From the NCBI GenBank assembly GCA_902373525.1, contig CABKMN010000021.1, forward strand, positions 1-34,442: a stretch of DNA of 34,442 nt, written 5' to 3'. Source of the stretch: an uncultured Bilophila sp. (lineage in GTDB: Bacteria > Desulfobacterota > Desulfovibrionia > Desulfovibrionales > Desulfovibrionaceae). Both the position numbers and the translations under genes were made by a program. Below, in pieces: positions 7,473 to 15,695 of the stretch (position 1 is the first letter of the stretch; each line of letters opens with the position of its first letter). The notes beneath the pieces are model-generated. The model was not told where the DNA came from. It ran no database searches and worked only from the letters and a program-made list of their open reading frames with translations.

Positions 7473-9170
7473 TTAAATATCCTTCAAAATCAGCTTCCAG
7501 ACGTGCGGTACGTCGTCGTTGTTGGTGAGGGCGTGCTGCGAGGCCCACGGCTTGCAGGCGGCACGGACGGAGCCCCACCAGCCGGGAACGTCGTCCCAGA
7601 CTTCGGCGGCCTTGGCGGCGGCGGATTCCGGGGTGTCGTGCAGGATGCCCGCCTCGCGGAGCTTGTCGAGCAGCGGCAGGGCCTCGGGCGTGAAGCTCGC
7701 GGTTTCGGGATTCCAGTAGAGCAGGAAGGGAATGTCCGCCGCAAGGGCCTGCGCCAGCGTGGTCCCGGCGTGATCGAGCACCAGCAGGCGGCACCCGAGC
7801 ATGTGCGGTTCGAGCGGCCCGGCGCAGCGGATGATGTCGGGGAACCGGCGCAGCATCCACGGCGCATCCTCAAGCGACGAGGGCACGTCGAAATAGGGCC
7901 GGTACTGGGCCTGCGTGCGGATCGCGTCGGGCAGGGCGGCCATGAAGCGGGCCTTGTCCTCGCGGTAGGCGAACTGCTGGCGTCCCCGCAACATGGATTT
8001 GAGCGTGTAGGGCAGCAGGGCCATTTCCGTACCCACGAACAGCAGCGTGGGCGAGGATTCGCGGTGCCTGCCGCGCAGGGCGGCGAGCTGCGGATGCGGC
8101 AGCGGCAGGAAGTTGCCGGGCATCGCGCCGTGGCGTTTCCAGCCCCATGTGATGAAGCGGTGCTGGCAATACTCCACAAGGGGATAGGCCACGGACGTTT
8201 TGACGTAGCCGTATTCCCCGCCGTGCTGGATGAAGATCATCCGGCAGCCGCGCCCCCGGTGCAGGGCCATTTCGATACGGTAGGCGTCGTCCTCGCAGGC
8301 CGCGACGCTGACCACGCGGGAACGGATGCGCGCCCGCTCGTGCCCGAGGGAAAGGGGAATGGACGCCTTGCACAGGGATTCGGGCAGCAGGGATGCGGCG
8401 AAGTCGAAGGCCTCGTCCTCGGTAAAGCCGAGGGGCAGGGGCGGCGCGGACGGTTCCCCGAGCAGCCGGAGAGGGATCGTGTCGTCGCGGCGGTCCCGGT
8501 TGAGCATGAGCACGAGGGACAGGTCGAGCGACTGTTTGAGGCCGAATCCCTTGATGCGCGGAAAGGGCAGACTGAACACGACGCTGCGGGCCAGACGCCG
8601 CAAGGCGCCTTCCGGTTTGCGGGGGGAGGCGTCGCGCCGTACGGGAGGCAGCTCCTCGGCGGTCCATCCGGCGGGCCAGCGCCGTCTGAGCAGGCGGGAG
8701 AACAGCCAGTGGTTCCATTGCGGATTCAGGATGCCGCCCATGATGAAGTCCTGCGTGTCCGCGAACGTGAACGTCGAGGCTTCCGGCAGGAGGGGGACGG
8801 TGAGCGTTCTGCCGCCGAAGGCGTCCAGAATCCCGGCGGCGCGGTGCAGGCGGTCGATCAGGGTCTCCGAGATGCGCACGAGCCACGGGGCCAGCACGAA
8901 ATCCCAATAGCGGTCGTCGTGCTGCGTGCCGTAACGCTCGTTCAGGGCGTCCCGGAGGCGCGGGGCGAGCTGCGTGACGAGCTGGCGGGCCTGCCGGGCG
9001 GCGGTTTCCAGCCGATCGGGATCGGCCAGCGGTTCCGAAGGCATGTCGAATCCGGCCTCTTCGGCGGAGGCGGGAGCCGTGCACCACGGCCCGGCCAGCA
9101 CGAAGTCGGCCGGGGTCGCGTTTTCCGGGGCTGTACCAAGAATCAGCGTCGTGATGGGTGAGGTGGTCAC
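7473..9170 (-). CDS. LIC12162-family putative transferase (surface carbohydrate)
   Basis: A 565-residue protein of the size and pattern of the LIC12162 family, putative transferases usually found with O-antigen or capsule genes. Recognisable parts are an N-terminal region opening with TLILGTAP, a central QHGGEYGY (315-322) and a C-terminal LDHAGTTLAQALAADIPFLL (from about 475), which resembles the nucleotide-sugar side of GT-B-like proteins. The true reaction is unknown. It starts with GTG at 9170, with GAGG about 8 nt upstream, 28 bp after the stop of the small secreted protein gene and downstream of neuB on the same strand. A role in attaching or processing a nonulosonic-acid-like sugar is inferred from that context. 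Confidence 0.72.
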   Translation of the reverse strand: MTTSPITTLILGTAPENATPADFVLAGPWCTAPASAEEAGFDMPSEPLADPDRLETAARQARQLVTQLAPRLRDALNERYGTQHDDRYWDFVLAPWLVRISETLIDRLHRAAGILDAFGGRTLTVPLLPEASTFTFADTQDFIMGGILNPQWNHWLFSRLLRRRWPAGWTAEELPPVRRDASPRKPEGALRRLARSVVFSLPFPRIKGFGLKQSLDLSLVLMLNRDRRDDTIPLRLLGEPSAPPLPLGFTEDEAFDFAASLLPESLCKASIPLSLGHERARIRSRVVSVAACEDDAYRIEMALHRGRGCRMIFIQHGGEYGYVKTSVAYPLVEYCQHRFITWGWKRHGAMPGNFLPLPHPQLAALRGRHRESSPTLLFVGTEMALLPYTLKSMLRGRQQFAYREDKARFMAALPDAIRTQAQYRPYFDVPSSLEDAPWMLRRFPDIIRCAGPLEPHMLGCRLLVLDHAGTTLAQALAADIPFLLYWNPETASFTPEALPLLDKLREAGILHDTPESAAAKAAEVWDDVPGWWGSVRAACKPWASQHALTNNDDVPHVWKLILKDI

Positions 9171-9198
9171 AGGGGTGCCTCTTTCCGCGCCGCGGGCG

Positions 9199-9675
9199 TT
9201 ACAGGGACGTGGGCGCTTCTGGTTTTTCCTTGTTGTACTGCTTCATCTGATCCCGGAAGAGATCGATGGCGTCGTCGAAAAGCTGGGGGAGCTGGTTGTT
9301 GAGGGTGTCCTCAAGTTTCGCGCCCAAATCCTTGCCGCCGGCCTTGGCCTTGTCCATGGTTTCGGTCAGGCTTTCCTGAAAGCTCGGCGTGCGCGCGGCC
9401 TTGTAGAACGCGGGAGCCACGTTTCCGGCGGCCTTTTCGATTTCCTTGCATTCGCCCACGGTGATCTTGCCGTCCTTCATGGCTTCGTCGATGAGGGGCA
9501 GCAGTTTCGAGCGGAACATCACCGGGTCGATGTCCCGCAGGCCGAGCAGGGCGGAATACTGCAACGGGGTGATCTCGTCCGTGTCCTTGGGACCGTCCGA
9601 TCCGAACCACGACGCGTTCGCGTACGCGGGACTCAGCAGCATCGCGCAGGCGACGGCCATCAGCATCTTTTTCAT
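9199..9675 (-). CDS. Small secreted protein of unknown function
   Basis: A 158-residue protein with a clear signal peptide (MKKMLMAVACAMLLSPAYANA, cleavage near residue 21). The mature part is helical and charged, with KDGKITVGECKEI in the middle, which has a loose EF-hand or TerB-like look but not a full calcium loop. It ends in a Lys/Gln/Asp-rich tail. The ATG at 9675 is chosen for the signal peptide and the AAGGAA upstream. It lies between neuB and the LIC12162-family gene, 28 bp from the latter, so it is probably co-transcribed. I do not recognise its family; a periplasmic accessory to surface sugar handling is only a guess. Confidence 0.75.
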   Translation of the reverse strand: MKKMLMAVACAMLLSPAYANASWFGSDGPKDTDEITPLQYSALLGLRDIDPVMFRSKLLPLIDEAMKDGKITVGECKEIEKAAGNVAPAFYKAARTPSFQESLTETMDKAKAGGKDLGAKLEDTLNNQLPQLFDDAIDLFRDQMKQYNKEKPEAPTSL

Positions 9676-9969
9676 GACATTTCCTTGTGAAGAAAGGTTG
9701 CGGAACGCCGGGAGAGGAAAGAACCCTCCTTTCCCGGACCTGCCGATACGGCCTTCCTCCCGTTGCGGGGCGTCTGGCCGGAAGGGCGGGCCGTTCTTAT
9801 GGAAATGGAGCACAACGGACGGATGCTCAATGATAGTCTTTGCGGACGGTTCCGGGCGATGACGACGGAAGAGCGCCGCGCGCGTTTCCCCGGCCTCCTC
9901 ACGCGCGTCCGGGAAAGGCGGGGTCCGGCGGGTGCGGGGAAGGGAAAGCCCCTCCCCCGGCGTCCGTCG

Positions 9970-11028
9970 CTATTCCAGATGGGACCACTGGAGGACGGTG
10001 TCCTCCTCAATGTCGGCGCGGGCGACCATGCCGAGCACGTCGTAGTAGTTGCGGGGGCTGATGCCTCCGGCGGGGCGCTTCCACGTAAGATCGTCCTTGT
10101 CGATGACCTTTCCGGCGGGAATGTCGCGGTTGGCGACGAGGGAGCGGCGCGCGTTCCGGCGGGCGGGGTCCTCGGAGGCCAGCGCCTCGATCTTCATTTC
10201 CCCGATCATGGACAGGGTCCGTTCGAAGTTCTTGCGGAACAACTGGAGGTCCTTGTACTCCATCGCGTGGTAATGGTCGTTGCCGGGCAGGGTCTTGTCG
10301 TGGCTGAAATGCTTTTCAAGAATCCGCGCGCCGAGCAGGGTGGCGACTTCAAGCACCTTCATATCGTTGGGCAGGGTGTGATCGGAATAGCCGATCACGT
10401 GCTGCGGGAAGTGGCGGACGAGCGCCGGGATCATGCCGAGCGCGGCGTTTTCGTCCATCGTGGGGTAGTTCAGCACGCAGTGCAGCAGGGCCAGCGGGTT
10501 GCCCTTGGCTTCGATCCAGCTCACGGCCTCGGCGATTTCGGCAAGGCCGGACGCGCCGGTGGACAGGATGATCGGCTTGTTGAAATCGCACATGAATTCG
10601 ATGAAGGGCCGGTTCGTGATGTCCGAGGAGGAAATCTTGAAGACGTCCATCATGTCGTTGAGGAAGCGGGCGGATTCCACGTCGAACGGCGTGGACATGA
10701 AGGCGATCCCGGCCTGATCGCAGTGCTTTTTCAGGGATTCGAACTCGCCCTTCCAGAAGGAATCGTGCTTTTTGAACAGTTCGTACTGGCTCGGGGTGGG
10801 TTCCTTGGTGGTGTCCCAGTAGGCCGGGGAGTGCTTGGAGGCGAGGGTGCCCGCCTTGTAGGTCTGGAACTTGATGGCGTCCGCGCCGCCGAGGGCGGCT
10901 TCGTCGATGAGGCGGCGGGCGATGTCCATGCTGCCTTCGTGGTTCACTCCGGCTTCGGCGATGACGTAGGGACGCTCGAAGCGGGTGGCCGGAACGGGAT
11001 GGCTGGCGATGAGTTCAACGAGATTCAT
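9970..11028 (-). CDS. neuB: N-acetylneuraminate synthase family protein (NeuB/PseI/LegI)
   Basis: A 352-residue enzyme expected to condense phosphoenolpyruvate with a six-carbon amino sugar to give a nine-carbon nonulosonic acid (sialic, legionaminic or pseudaminic type). The TIM barrel contains IAEAGVNHEG (Glu25, Asn29, His30), FKISSSDITN (130-139) and FSHDKTLPGNDH (241-252), the last being a signature of the family. Residues about 285-350 form the C-terminal SAF/antifreeze-like domain that caps the active site. The start has GGAG upstream and a good promoter at 11076-11104. No nonulosonate cytidylyltransferase or epimerase is in the window, so the exact sugar cannot be named. Confidence 0.88.
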   Translation of the reverse strand: MNLVELIASHPVPATRFERPYVIAEAGVNHEGSMDIARRLIDEAALGGADAIKFQTYKAGTLASKHSPAYWDTTKEPTPSQYELFKKHDSFWKGEFESLKKHCDQAGIAFMSTPFDVESARFLNDMMDVFKISSSDITNRPFIEFMCDFNKPIILSTGASGLAEIAEAVSWIEAKGNPLALLHCVLNYPTMDENAALGMIPALVRHFPQHVIGYSDHTLPNDMKVLEVATLLGARILEKHFSHDKTLPGNDHYHAMEYKDLQLFRKNFERTLSMIGEMKIEALASEDPARRNARRSLVANRDIPAGKVIDKDDLTWKRPAGGISPRNYYDVLGMVARADIEEDTVLQWSHLE

Positions 11029-11461
11029 AAACGCTCCATGAGACGGTGCGAAAGGTTGCGGAAGGGGTTCCCTGCCTTGTACCCTTGCCGTGAACGCCGG
11101 TCAAATGGCCGGTGCGGTTCCGCCCCTCCGGCAGGGACAAACGCACCGCCCAGGGTACGGACGTTTTCCTTCTTTTGTTCCGTTCCCGCCGTCAGGGGCA
11201 ACTGGTCTGGATCATCCGCTTCCTGACGGGAACCCCGTCGTCCGGGAAACGGCCCCGGCTCGTCGGCGGCCCGGAACACCTCGGCCCGGAGCGGCCGCTT
11301 CGGCAGGGCGAACGGGCTTGCCTCGGCTTGCGCCATACGATAGCTTTGAGGCGTTTCGCAGTGATCACGCACGCCTTTCGGGATGCCTCCGGCGTTTCCG
11401 GGGCGCATTCGTTTCCGGTGCGGTCCCGCACGCGGATGGAACCATACCTTTGGGGGAAATC
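11029..11461. other. Divergent intergenic region between neuB and the LppC-like gene
   Basis: 433 bases with no convincing gene. It contains the neuB promoter (11076-11104), an inverted repeat CCGTCAGG/CCTGACGG (11189-11196 and 11222-11229), and a weak plus-strand promoter candidate TTGCCT (11318-11323), 17 bp, TAGCTT (11341-11346). Open frames across it have no ribosome-binding site or recognisable protein character. Confidence 0.5.
11076..11104 (-). promoter_or_regulatory. Sigma-70-type promoter for neuB and downstream genes
   Basis: On the minus strand: TTGACC (11099-11104), a 17-bp spacer and TACAAG (11076-11081). Transcription would begin near 11069, about 40 nt before the neuB start codon. 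Confidence 0.55.
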
Positions 11462-12994
11462 ATGAACGGTTGTCTGAAACGGCCTGCGCGGGCAGGCGCT
11501 CTGATCGCATTGGCGGGTCTTCTGCTGCTCGCCGGGTGCGGCCGTACCGTTTTCGTTACCGGCGGAGGAAGCCCGTCCCAGTCCGGCCATGCCGTGAGCG
11601 GGCGGCCGCTCCCGAGTCAGGCCGACGCCGCGTGGCAGGCGGGCAACTACGCCGAAGCCGAGCGCCTGTATAACGTCGTCGCCCGCGATGCGGCGCTGCC
11701 CGTCACGCAGCGCGCTCTGGCGTGGGAACGGGTGGCGCGCGCCGCGCTGGCCAGCGGCAACGTGCAGGGCGCGCAGAACGCCCTGAAATTCTGGAAGGAC
11801 CTTGCGCCCGGCGCGGAAGCTACCCCCGCGTGGCGGGAAATCCAGAGCCGGATGGGAGCGTCCGGGACGTCGCAGCCGTCGCTCAGCTCCGGGTGCGTGG
11901 CGCTGGCCCTGCCCCTGAGCGGCGCATACGGACCTTTCGGCAACAAGATCGCCTCCGGCGCGACGGCGGCGCAGAGCGAGCTTTCCCGTTCCGGGATTTC
12001 GATGGACGTCCGGCTGGTGGACACGGAGGCTTCCGACTGGCTGGACAAGCTGTCCCAGATGCCGCCGCAGTGCGTGATGGTGGGCGGGCCGCTGCGCGCG
12101 GATCGCTATACCGCGCTCAAGGCGCGCAATCTTCAGGCCTCCCGCGCCTTCTTCGCCTTCCTGTCCAGCCTTGAGGGGAACGACGAAGGCACGGTGGCGT
12201 GGCGTTTCTTCTCCAGCCCGCAGGACCAGATCGACGCGGTGCTCGGTTTCACCCGCAAGCTCGGCATTTCCAGCTACGGCGTGCTCGCGCCGTCGGACAA
12301 CTACGGGCGGCGCATGGCCGACATGTTCCTGAAGTCCGTACGCGCCGGGGGCACGGCGGCCAAGATCACGACCTATCAGGCCGGGGACACCTCGGGCTGG
12401 AGCGACGTGATGCGCGAGTTCGTGGGCGGCACCATGCGCGGCAAGACGCCGGTCCCGACCTCCACGTTTCAGGCGGCCTTCATCCCGGACAGCTGGAAGA
12501 ATCTTGAACTGCTGGTGCCGTTCCTGTTCTATCAGGGTGAGGATCGCCTCGTGCTGATGGGCACTTCCCTCTGGGAGCAGGGGCTTTCCAACCGTTCGAG
12601 CGTCAACGTGGCGAATCTCGATCTGGCGATTTTCCCCGGCGCGTGGAACCCCACCTCGTCCTCTCCGGCGGCGGGCGCGCTCGTCCGGGCGATGGCCGAG
12701 GCGGGCAAGGGCGTTCCCGATTTCTGGGAAGGGATTGGGTACGACTTCGTCCGCATGGCCTCGGTGATGAATCTGCAAGCGCAGTGGACGCCCGCGCAGG
12801 TGAACGGCCGTCTGGCCTCCGCCCAGAATATGGAGTGGAGCATGGCCCCCATCCGCTGGTCCAACGGCAAGGCGTCGCAGGCGCTCTTCGTGTTCCAGCC
12901 GGTGCAGTCCGGGTTCGAGCTCGCCGATCCCGCGGCCTTCAAGGCTCGTTACGACGAAATCCTCGCCCGCCACGCCAAGCGCGTGGGAAGGTAG
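11462..12994 (+). CDS. LppC-like lipoprotein: TPR-type region plus periplasmic-binding-protein fold
   Basis: A 510-residue lipoprotein: hydrophobic signal, lipobox LLAGC (Cys26). Residues about 45-140 are Ala-rich helices of the TPR type (SQADAAWQAGNYAEAERLY begins them). From about 145 on, a type I periplasmic-binding fold follows, opening SGCVALALPLSGAYGPFGNK and containing GISSYGVLAPSDNYGRRM. This is the layout of LpoA/LppC penicillin-binding-protein activators, which act from the outer membrane on peptidoglycan synthases; related lipoproteins are also annotated as branched-chain amino-acid-type binding proteins. The ATG at 11462 follows GGGGG at suitable distance. It is transcribed alone and followed by two strong stem-loops. 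Confidence 0.82.
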   Translation: MNGCLKRPARAGALIALAGLLLLAGCGRTVFVTGGGSPSQSGHAVSGRPLPSQADAAWQAGNYAEAERLYNVVARDAALPVTQRALAWERVARAALASGNVQGAQNALKFWKDLAPGAEATPAWREIQSRMGASGTSQPSLSSGCVALALPLSGAYGPFGNKIASGATAAQSELSRSGISMDVRLVDTEASDWLDKLSQMPPQCVMVGGPLRADRYTALKARNLQASRAFFAFLSSLEGNDEGTVAWRFFSSPQDQIDAVLGFTRKLGISSYGVLAPSDNYGRRMADMFLKSVRAGGTAAKITTYQAGDTSGWSDVMREFVGGTMRGKTPVPTSTFQAAFIPDSWKNLELLVPFLFYQGEDRLVLMGTSLWEQGLSNRSSVNVANLDLAIFPGAWNPTSSSPAAGALVRAMAEAGKGVPDFWEGIGYDFVRMASVMNLQAQWTPAQVNGRLASAQNMEWSMAPIRWSNGKASQALFVFQPVQSGFELADPAAFKARYDEILARHAKRVGR

Positions 12995-13019
12995 AGGAAA
13001 AAGACGACGCCTCCGGCGG

Positions 13020-13042
13020 CTGGGGGGAATGATTCCCCCCAG
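13020..13042 (+). terminator. GC-rich hairpin after the LppC-like gene
   Basis: CTGGGGGGAAT (13020-13030) and ATTCCCCCCAG (13032-13042) are perfectly complementary around a single base, so the effective loop takes in inner pairs. No T-run follows. It lies 26 bases after the stop codon. Confidence 0.5.
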
Positions 13043-13053
13043 ACCCCCTCGAA

Positions 13054-13111
13054 ACGACAAGAAAGGGTTCCGCATCCGGCTTTCACCGGACACGGAACCC
13101 TTTCTTGTCGT
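13054..13111 (+). terminator. Long stem-loop / inverted repeat after the LppC-like gene
   Basis: 19 bp, 13054-13072 with 13093-13111 (ACGACAAGAAAGGGTTCCG and its complement), then a small internal loop and a second stem TCCGG/CCGGA (13075-13079 with 13086-13090). The right arm is T-rich (TTTCTTGTCGT). This is likely the true terminator of the LppC-like gene; it is symmetrical enough to work in both directions. Confidence 0.65.
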
Positions 13112-13168
13112 CCCAAGGCCGTCAGCCGTGCCCCGTTGCGGATTCGGGAGACGCCGAGGTTCTTTTCA

Positions 13169-13399
13169 CGGGAAGCGTGCAAAGACGTGGGGAAGGGCTT
13201 TTTGACGGTCAATGGGGAAGAAGGGAAATCCGTGGAGAGAGGAAAAGGGTACTTGCGGATCGGCTCTTCCGGCGGCGCAGCGGGAAAATCTGCGGCGACG
13301 TGGAAAAGCTCTGTGCTCATGGCGCGGCACTCGGAGGGGGCCGGGAAATCGGCGGAGACATGAAAAGGGCCGCCGGGAAACCTGCGACAAGGTTCGGGC
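13169..13399. repeat. Degenerate ~60-bp periodic repeat array I
   Basis: Five imperfect copies of a ~28-bp element starting CGGGAA at 13169, 13222, 13281, 13342 and 13374. The best copies read CGGGAAAATC-TGCGGCGACG-TGGAAAAGC and CGGGAAATC-GGCGGAGACA-TGAAAAGGG. The starts are 53, 59, 61 and 32 bases apart, and the GAAAAG ends of copies 2, 3 and 4 are 61 and 59 apart. It fills the 544-base gap 12995-13538 along with the terminators. Copies are diverged and no gene is convincing here. It could be a decayed CRISPR or another tandem element. Confidence 0.4.
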
Positions 13400-13463
13400 G
13401 GCGCGTCGCCCCGCACAAGAACCGTCCCGTTTGTGAAAGTCTTTGAAAGGAGAGGGGAGGGGT

Positions 13464-13519
13464 TTGGGGAGGGGGAGAGGGGACCTTTCTCCAGAAAGGT
13501 CCCCTCTCCCCCTCCCCAA
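13464..13519. repeat. Hairpin repeat-family copy 4 (27-bp perfect stem)
   Basis: Positions 13464-13490 pair without a mismatch with 13493-13519, core ACCTTTCT-CC-AGAAAGGT. It is followed by TCTTCTCTCCCCAATCTTCC, in which CTCCCCAATCTT is a second copy of the repeat edge. It lies 19 bases after the stop of the minus-strand radical SAM gene, as copies 1 and 3 lie after theirs. Confidence 0.75.
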
Positions 13520-13538
13520 TCTTCTCTCCCCAATCTTC

Positions 13539-14501
13539 CTACTTTCCTTCTTCCCTCAACTCACAGGCCGAGTAAAAAACCTGCCCGTCGGTGAGCTGGG
13601 TGACGGCCTTGCCGTCTGCGACGAGCATTTCGAGGTGCTTGAGGGCCTCGGTGACGTGGATGTTCAGACCGGCGGCGACTCCGGCGGCGGTACAGGGGCG
13701 GCGCTCGATCAGGGCGAGGATGTCCTCCTCCCTGATCTGCGTGCGGAAGGCCGTGTGCGCCATGTCGTCCAGATGCTCCGCGATGATCTCCACGTTGGGC
13801 AGGGCGAAACGTTCCCGGATTTCCAGCAGGCGGGAGGCCGATACGGGCAGCGCCCACGATTCCGCCGGAGGACGGCAGACGCTGTTGATCTGCACCTTGT
13901 CCGGGCGGATGCGCTCCGCGATGCGCGCAATGGCGTCCACCGAGGCGTCGTCGTCGCTGACGCCGCCGAGGAGCATCACCTCAAGCCAGAGCCGGCCCGG
14001 GAACTCGTCCCGGAAGGCGACCAGCCCCTCGACGATGCGGTCGAAGGAGAGAGAGGGCTCCGGGCGGTTCACCTTGTCGAGCAGGGCCGCGTCCCCGCCG
14101 TCCAGCGAGGGGATCACCACGTCGGCGGCCCGGAGATCGGCCCGGACTTCGGGCTTCCAGAGCAGGGAACCGTTGGTGAAGACCACCACCGGCACGTCCG
14201 TCATGGCCTTGATGCCCCGGATGATCTCCCCGAGCCCCGAGTGCAGGGTCGGCTCGCCCGAACCCGCGAAACTGATGTACTCGGGCCGGTCGTTCTCCGC
14301 CAGCTTGCGCCGCAGCTCGTCGAGAATCTCCGCCGTGGGCACGTATTCCCGGCGCTCCACGGTGTGGTTGGTCGTCCGCCCGAGCTGGCAGTACACGCAG
14401 TCGAAGGAACAGGACTTGAAGGTCAGGGCGTCCACGCCGAGGGAACGGCCCAGACGCCGGGACGGCACCGGACCGTATACATGTTTGTAAACTGTGCTCA
14501 T
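13539..14501 (-). CDS. Radical SAM protein with C-terminal helical/winged region
   Basis: A 320-residue enzyme. CSFDCVYC (Cys31, Cys35, Cys38; CX3CX2C) binds the SAM-cleaving 4Fe-4S cluster, and FAGSGEPTLHSGLGEII (79 on) is the GEP-type SAM-binding motif. The N-terminus VYGPVPSRRLGRSLGVD is a signature of a widespread uncharacterised radical SAM family. Residues about 240-320 look like a small helical or winged domain (TAAGVAAGLNIHVTEALKHL). The substrate is unknown. The ATG at 14501 has AAGGAAGAG upstream. It is the last gene of an operon after the UPF0251 regulator and the 102-residue protein. Confidence 0.85.
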   Translation of the reverse strand: MSTVYKHVYGPVPSRRLGRSLGVDALTFKSCSFDCVYCQLGRTTNHTVERREYVPTAEILDELRRKLAENDRPEYISFAGSGEPTLHSGLGEIIRGIKAMTDVPVVVFTNGSLLWKPEVRADLRAADVVIPSLDGGDAALLDKVNRPEPSLSFDRIVEGLVAFRDEFPGRLWLEVMLLGGVSDDDASVDAIARIAERIRPDKVQINSVCRPPAESWALPVSASRLLEIRERFALPNVEIIAEHLDDMAHTAFRTQIREEDILALIERRPCTAAGVAAGLNIHVTEALKHLEMLVADGKAVTQLTDGQVFYSACELREEGK

Positions 14502-14544
14502 GGTCTCTTCCTTGGTTTCGCGGCGACGGGGCCGCATCGGGAAC

Positions 14545-14853
14545 CTAGCGTTCCTCGGGATCGAAGGGGGCGCGGACCGCCTCAAGAGCCTGTTCGCTCA
14601 CGGAGGCGTGCGATCCGATGACCTTCCACGCCTCCTCGTAGCTCCCGCCGAAGGGGTTTTGCCCGTTCCGGCCCTCGCGGGTCAGCATGAAGCCTTCCAG
14701 AAACGCGGCCTTGAGCTCGGGCGTCTCCGCCAGCTTCCGTTCGAGGGGCTGGATATGCTTTTCATAGACGTATCTGGCGATCTCCGCGTCGCTGTGGCCC
14801 CATGAGCGGCCTTCCTCGATGGCGGAGGTGATGGAGTAGATGGTTTCGTTCAT
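14545..14853 (-). CDS. Conserved-looking hypothetical protein, 102 aa
   Basis: A soluble, mostly helical 102-residue protein with no signal peptide or membrane segment. Visible features are an N-terminal helix with EEGRSWGHSDAEIARYVYEK, a central FLEGFMLTREGRNGQNPFGG and an acidic end. I do not recognise the family. It has no ribosome-binding site of its own: its ATG overlaps the TGA of the UPF0251 gene by four bases (ATGA at 14850-14853), so translation is probably coupled. It is followed 43 bp later by the radical SAM gene, so the three form one operon. Confidence 0.75.
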   Translation of the reverse strand: MNETIYSITSAIEEGRSWGHSDAEIARYVYEKHIQPLERKLAETPELKAAFLEGFMLTREGRNGQNPFGGSYEEAWKVIGSHASVSEQALEAVRAPFDPEER

Positions 14854-15233
14854 GGCGTATCGTGTGTGGTTTCGCCTGCGGCGGCGGGTTGGGCGGAGAA
14901 CCGGCGGCAGCGGGGGCAGGCGCAGGGCAGTTCCCGCGCGTCGCATACCTTATAGTCTCCGCCTTCGATGATCAGACGTCTGCTGTTGACGAGGCAGTCC
15001 GCCAGCTTGCGGCGCGCGTTGCGGTACATGGCCTGCGCCGTGCTCCGCGCGACGTGCATGCGTTCCGCGCACGTCTCCTGATTCAGCCCCTCAAGGTCGA
15101 TGAGCCGGATGGTTTCGTATTCCTCGACCGACATGACGATGGAACCGTCCTCCGTCCCCCCGAGGCTCAGGGGGCCGAACAGCGTGTTTCGGGGCAGGCA
15201 ACAGACGCGTTTCCATTTTCTGGGCCTTGGCAT
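14850..15233 (-). CDS. UPF0251 (DUF134) family DNA-binding protein
   Basis: A 127-residue protein opening with the family hallmark MPRPRKWKRVCCLP. Residues about 40-95 form a sigma-70 region 4-like helix-turn-helix (EEYETIRLIDLEGLNQETCA then MHVARSTAQAMYRNARRKLA). The end carries the cluster CACPRC, possibly metal-binding. It is probably an autogenous regulator of its operon. Such genes are often found beside iron-sulfur or metal-cofactor genes, which fits the radical SAM gene two places downstream. The ATG at 15233 is preceded by GGGAGG, and a promoter candidate lies at 15310-15338. Confidence 0.88.
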   Translation of the reverse strand: MPRPRKWKRVCCLPRNTLFGPLSLGGTEDGSIVMSVEEYETIRLIDLEGLNQETCAERMHVARSTAQAMYRNARRKLADCLVNSRRLIIEGGDYKVCDARELPCACPRCRRFSAQPAAAGETTHDTP

Positions 15234-15309
15234 GATCCCTCCCCTGTGTGGAGGTTCGGGATGCCGCGCCCGGAGCAGGGCACGTCTCCCGCAACTGTTT
15301 TCGGCATAT

Positions 15310-15338
15310 GCCTTATTCCTTCGGCGAGCGTATGTCAA
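15310..15338 (-). promoter_or_regulatory. Candidate promoter for the UPF0251 operon
   Basis: On the minus strand a perfect TTGACA (15333-15338), 17-bp spacer, then TAAGGC (15310-15315), a poor -10. GCATATGC (15304-15311 region) is a palindrome overlapping the -10 and could bind an activator or the UPF0251 protein. Confidence 0.4.
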
Positions 15339-15371
15339 GAATATCACAAGGGAGGGAAGGCCGGGCGGGGA

Positions 15372-15570
15372 GAGGGCCTCCCCGGCGGCGGGGCGGCGCG
15401 CAACCGGGCATGGCAGCGGCAGCGGAGCGGACAGGACCTCCCCGACGGCGGGGCGGGAGACGCACGGCTCTGCGGCAACGTGCGGGATAACAATGGCCTC
15501 CCCGTACGGCGGGGGCGGTCGTACCCCGTCCCCATCCGTAGAGGACCTCGCCGTGCGGAGGGCGGGAGGC
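15372..15570 (+). repeat. Degenerate ~60-bp periodic repeat array II with small hairpins
   Basis: Four copies of a GC-rich hairpin element: GGCCTCCCCGGCGGCGGGG (from 15375), GACCTCCCCGACGGCGGGG (from 15435), GGCCTCCCCGTACGGCGGGG (from 15495) and GACCTCGCCGTGCGGAGGG (from 15544). The first three are exactly 60 bases apart, the last 49. Each of the first three folds as CCCCG-loop-CGGGG with a 4-5 nt loop. The sequence between copies differs, although GGAGACGC...CTGCGGCAACG at 15455-15480 resembles the repeat of the array at 24.7-25.1 kb. The 524-base gap 15234-15757 holds only this, the promoter candidate and the terminator at 15696. Confidence 0.45.
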
Positions 15571-15695
15571 GACGGCGCGCGTCCGGCGTGCGGGAGCGGT
15601 CGCTCACGCCGCGATCCTGCGCGCCGGGCCGACTCCGTACGGCTTCCGTTCTTTCGGCGGAGCCTCGTCGCCGTCGGGATGCGGACGGCGGATCG

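Noticed and set aside
12949..13533. Minus-strand frame with repeated FHVxADFP-like peptides at 13.2-13.4 kb
   Set aside because: The peptide repeats mirror the ~60-base DNA periodicity, the frame runs through terminator stems, and no ribosome-binding site is present.
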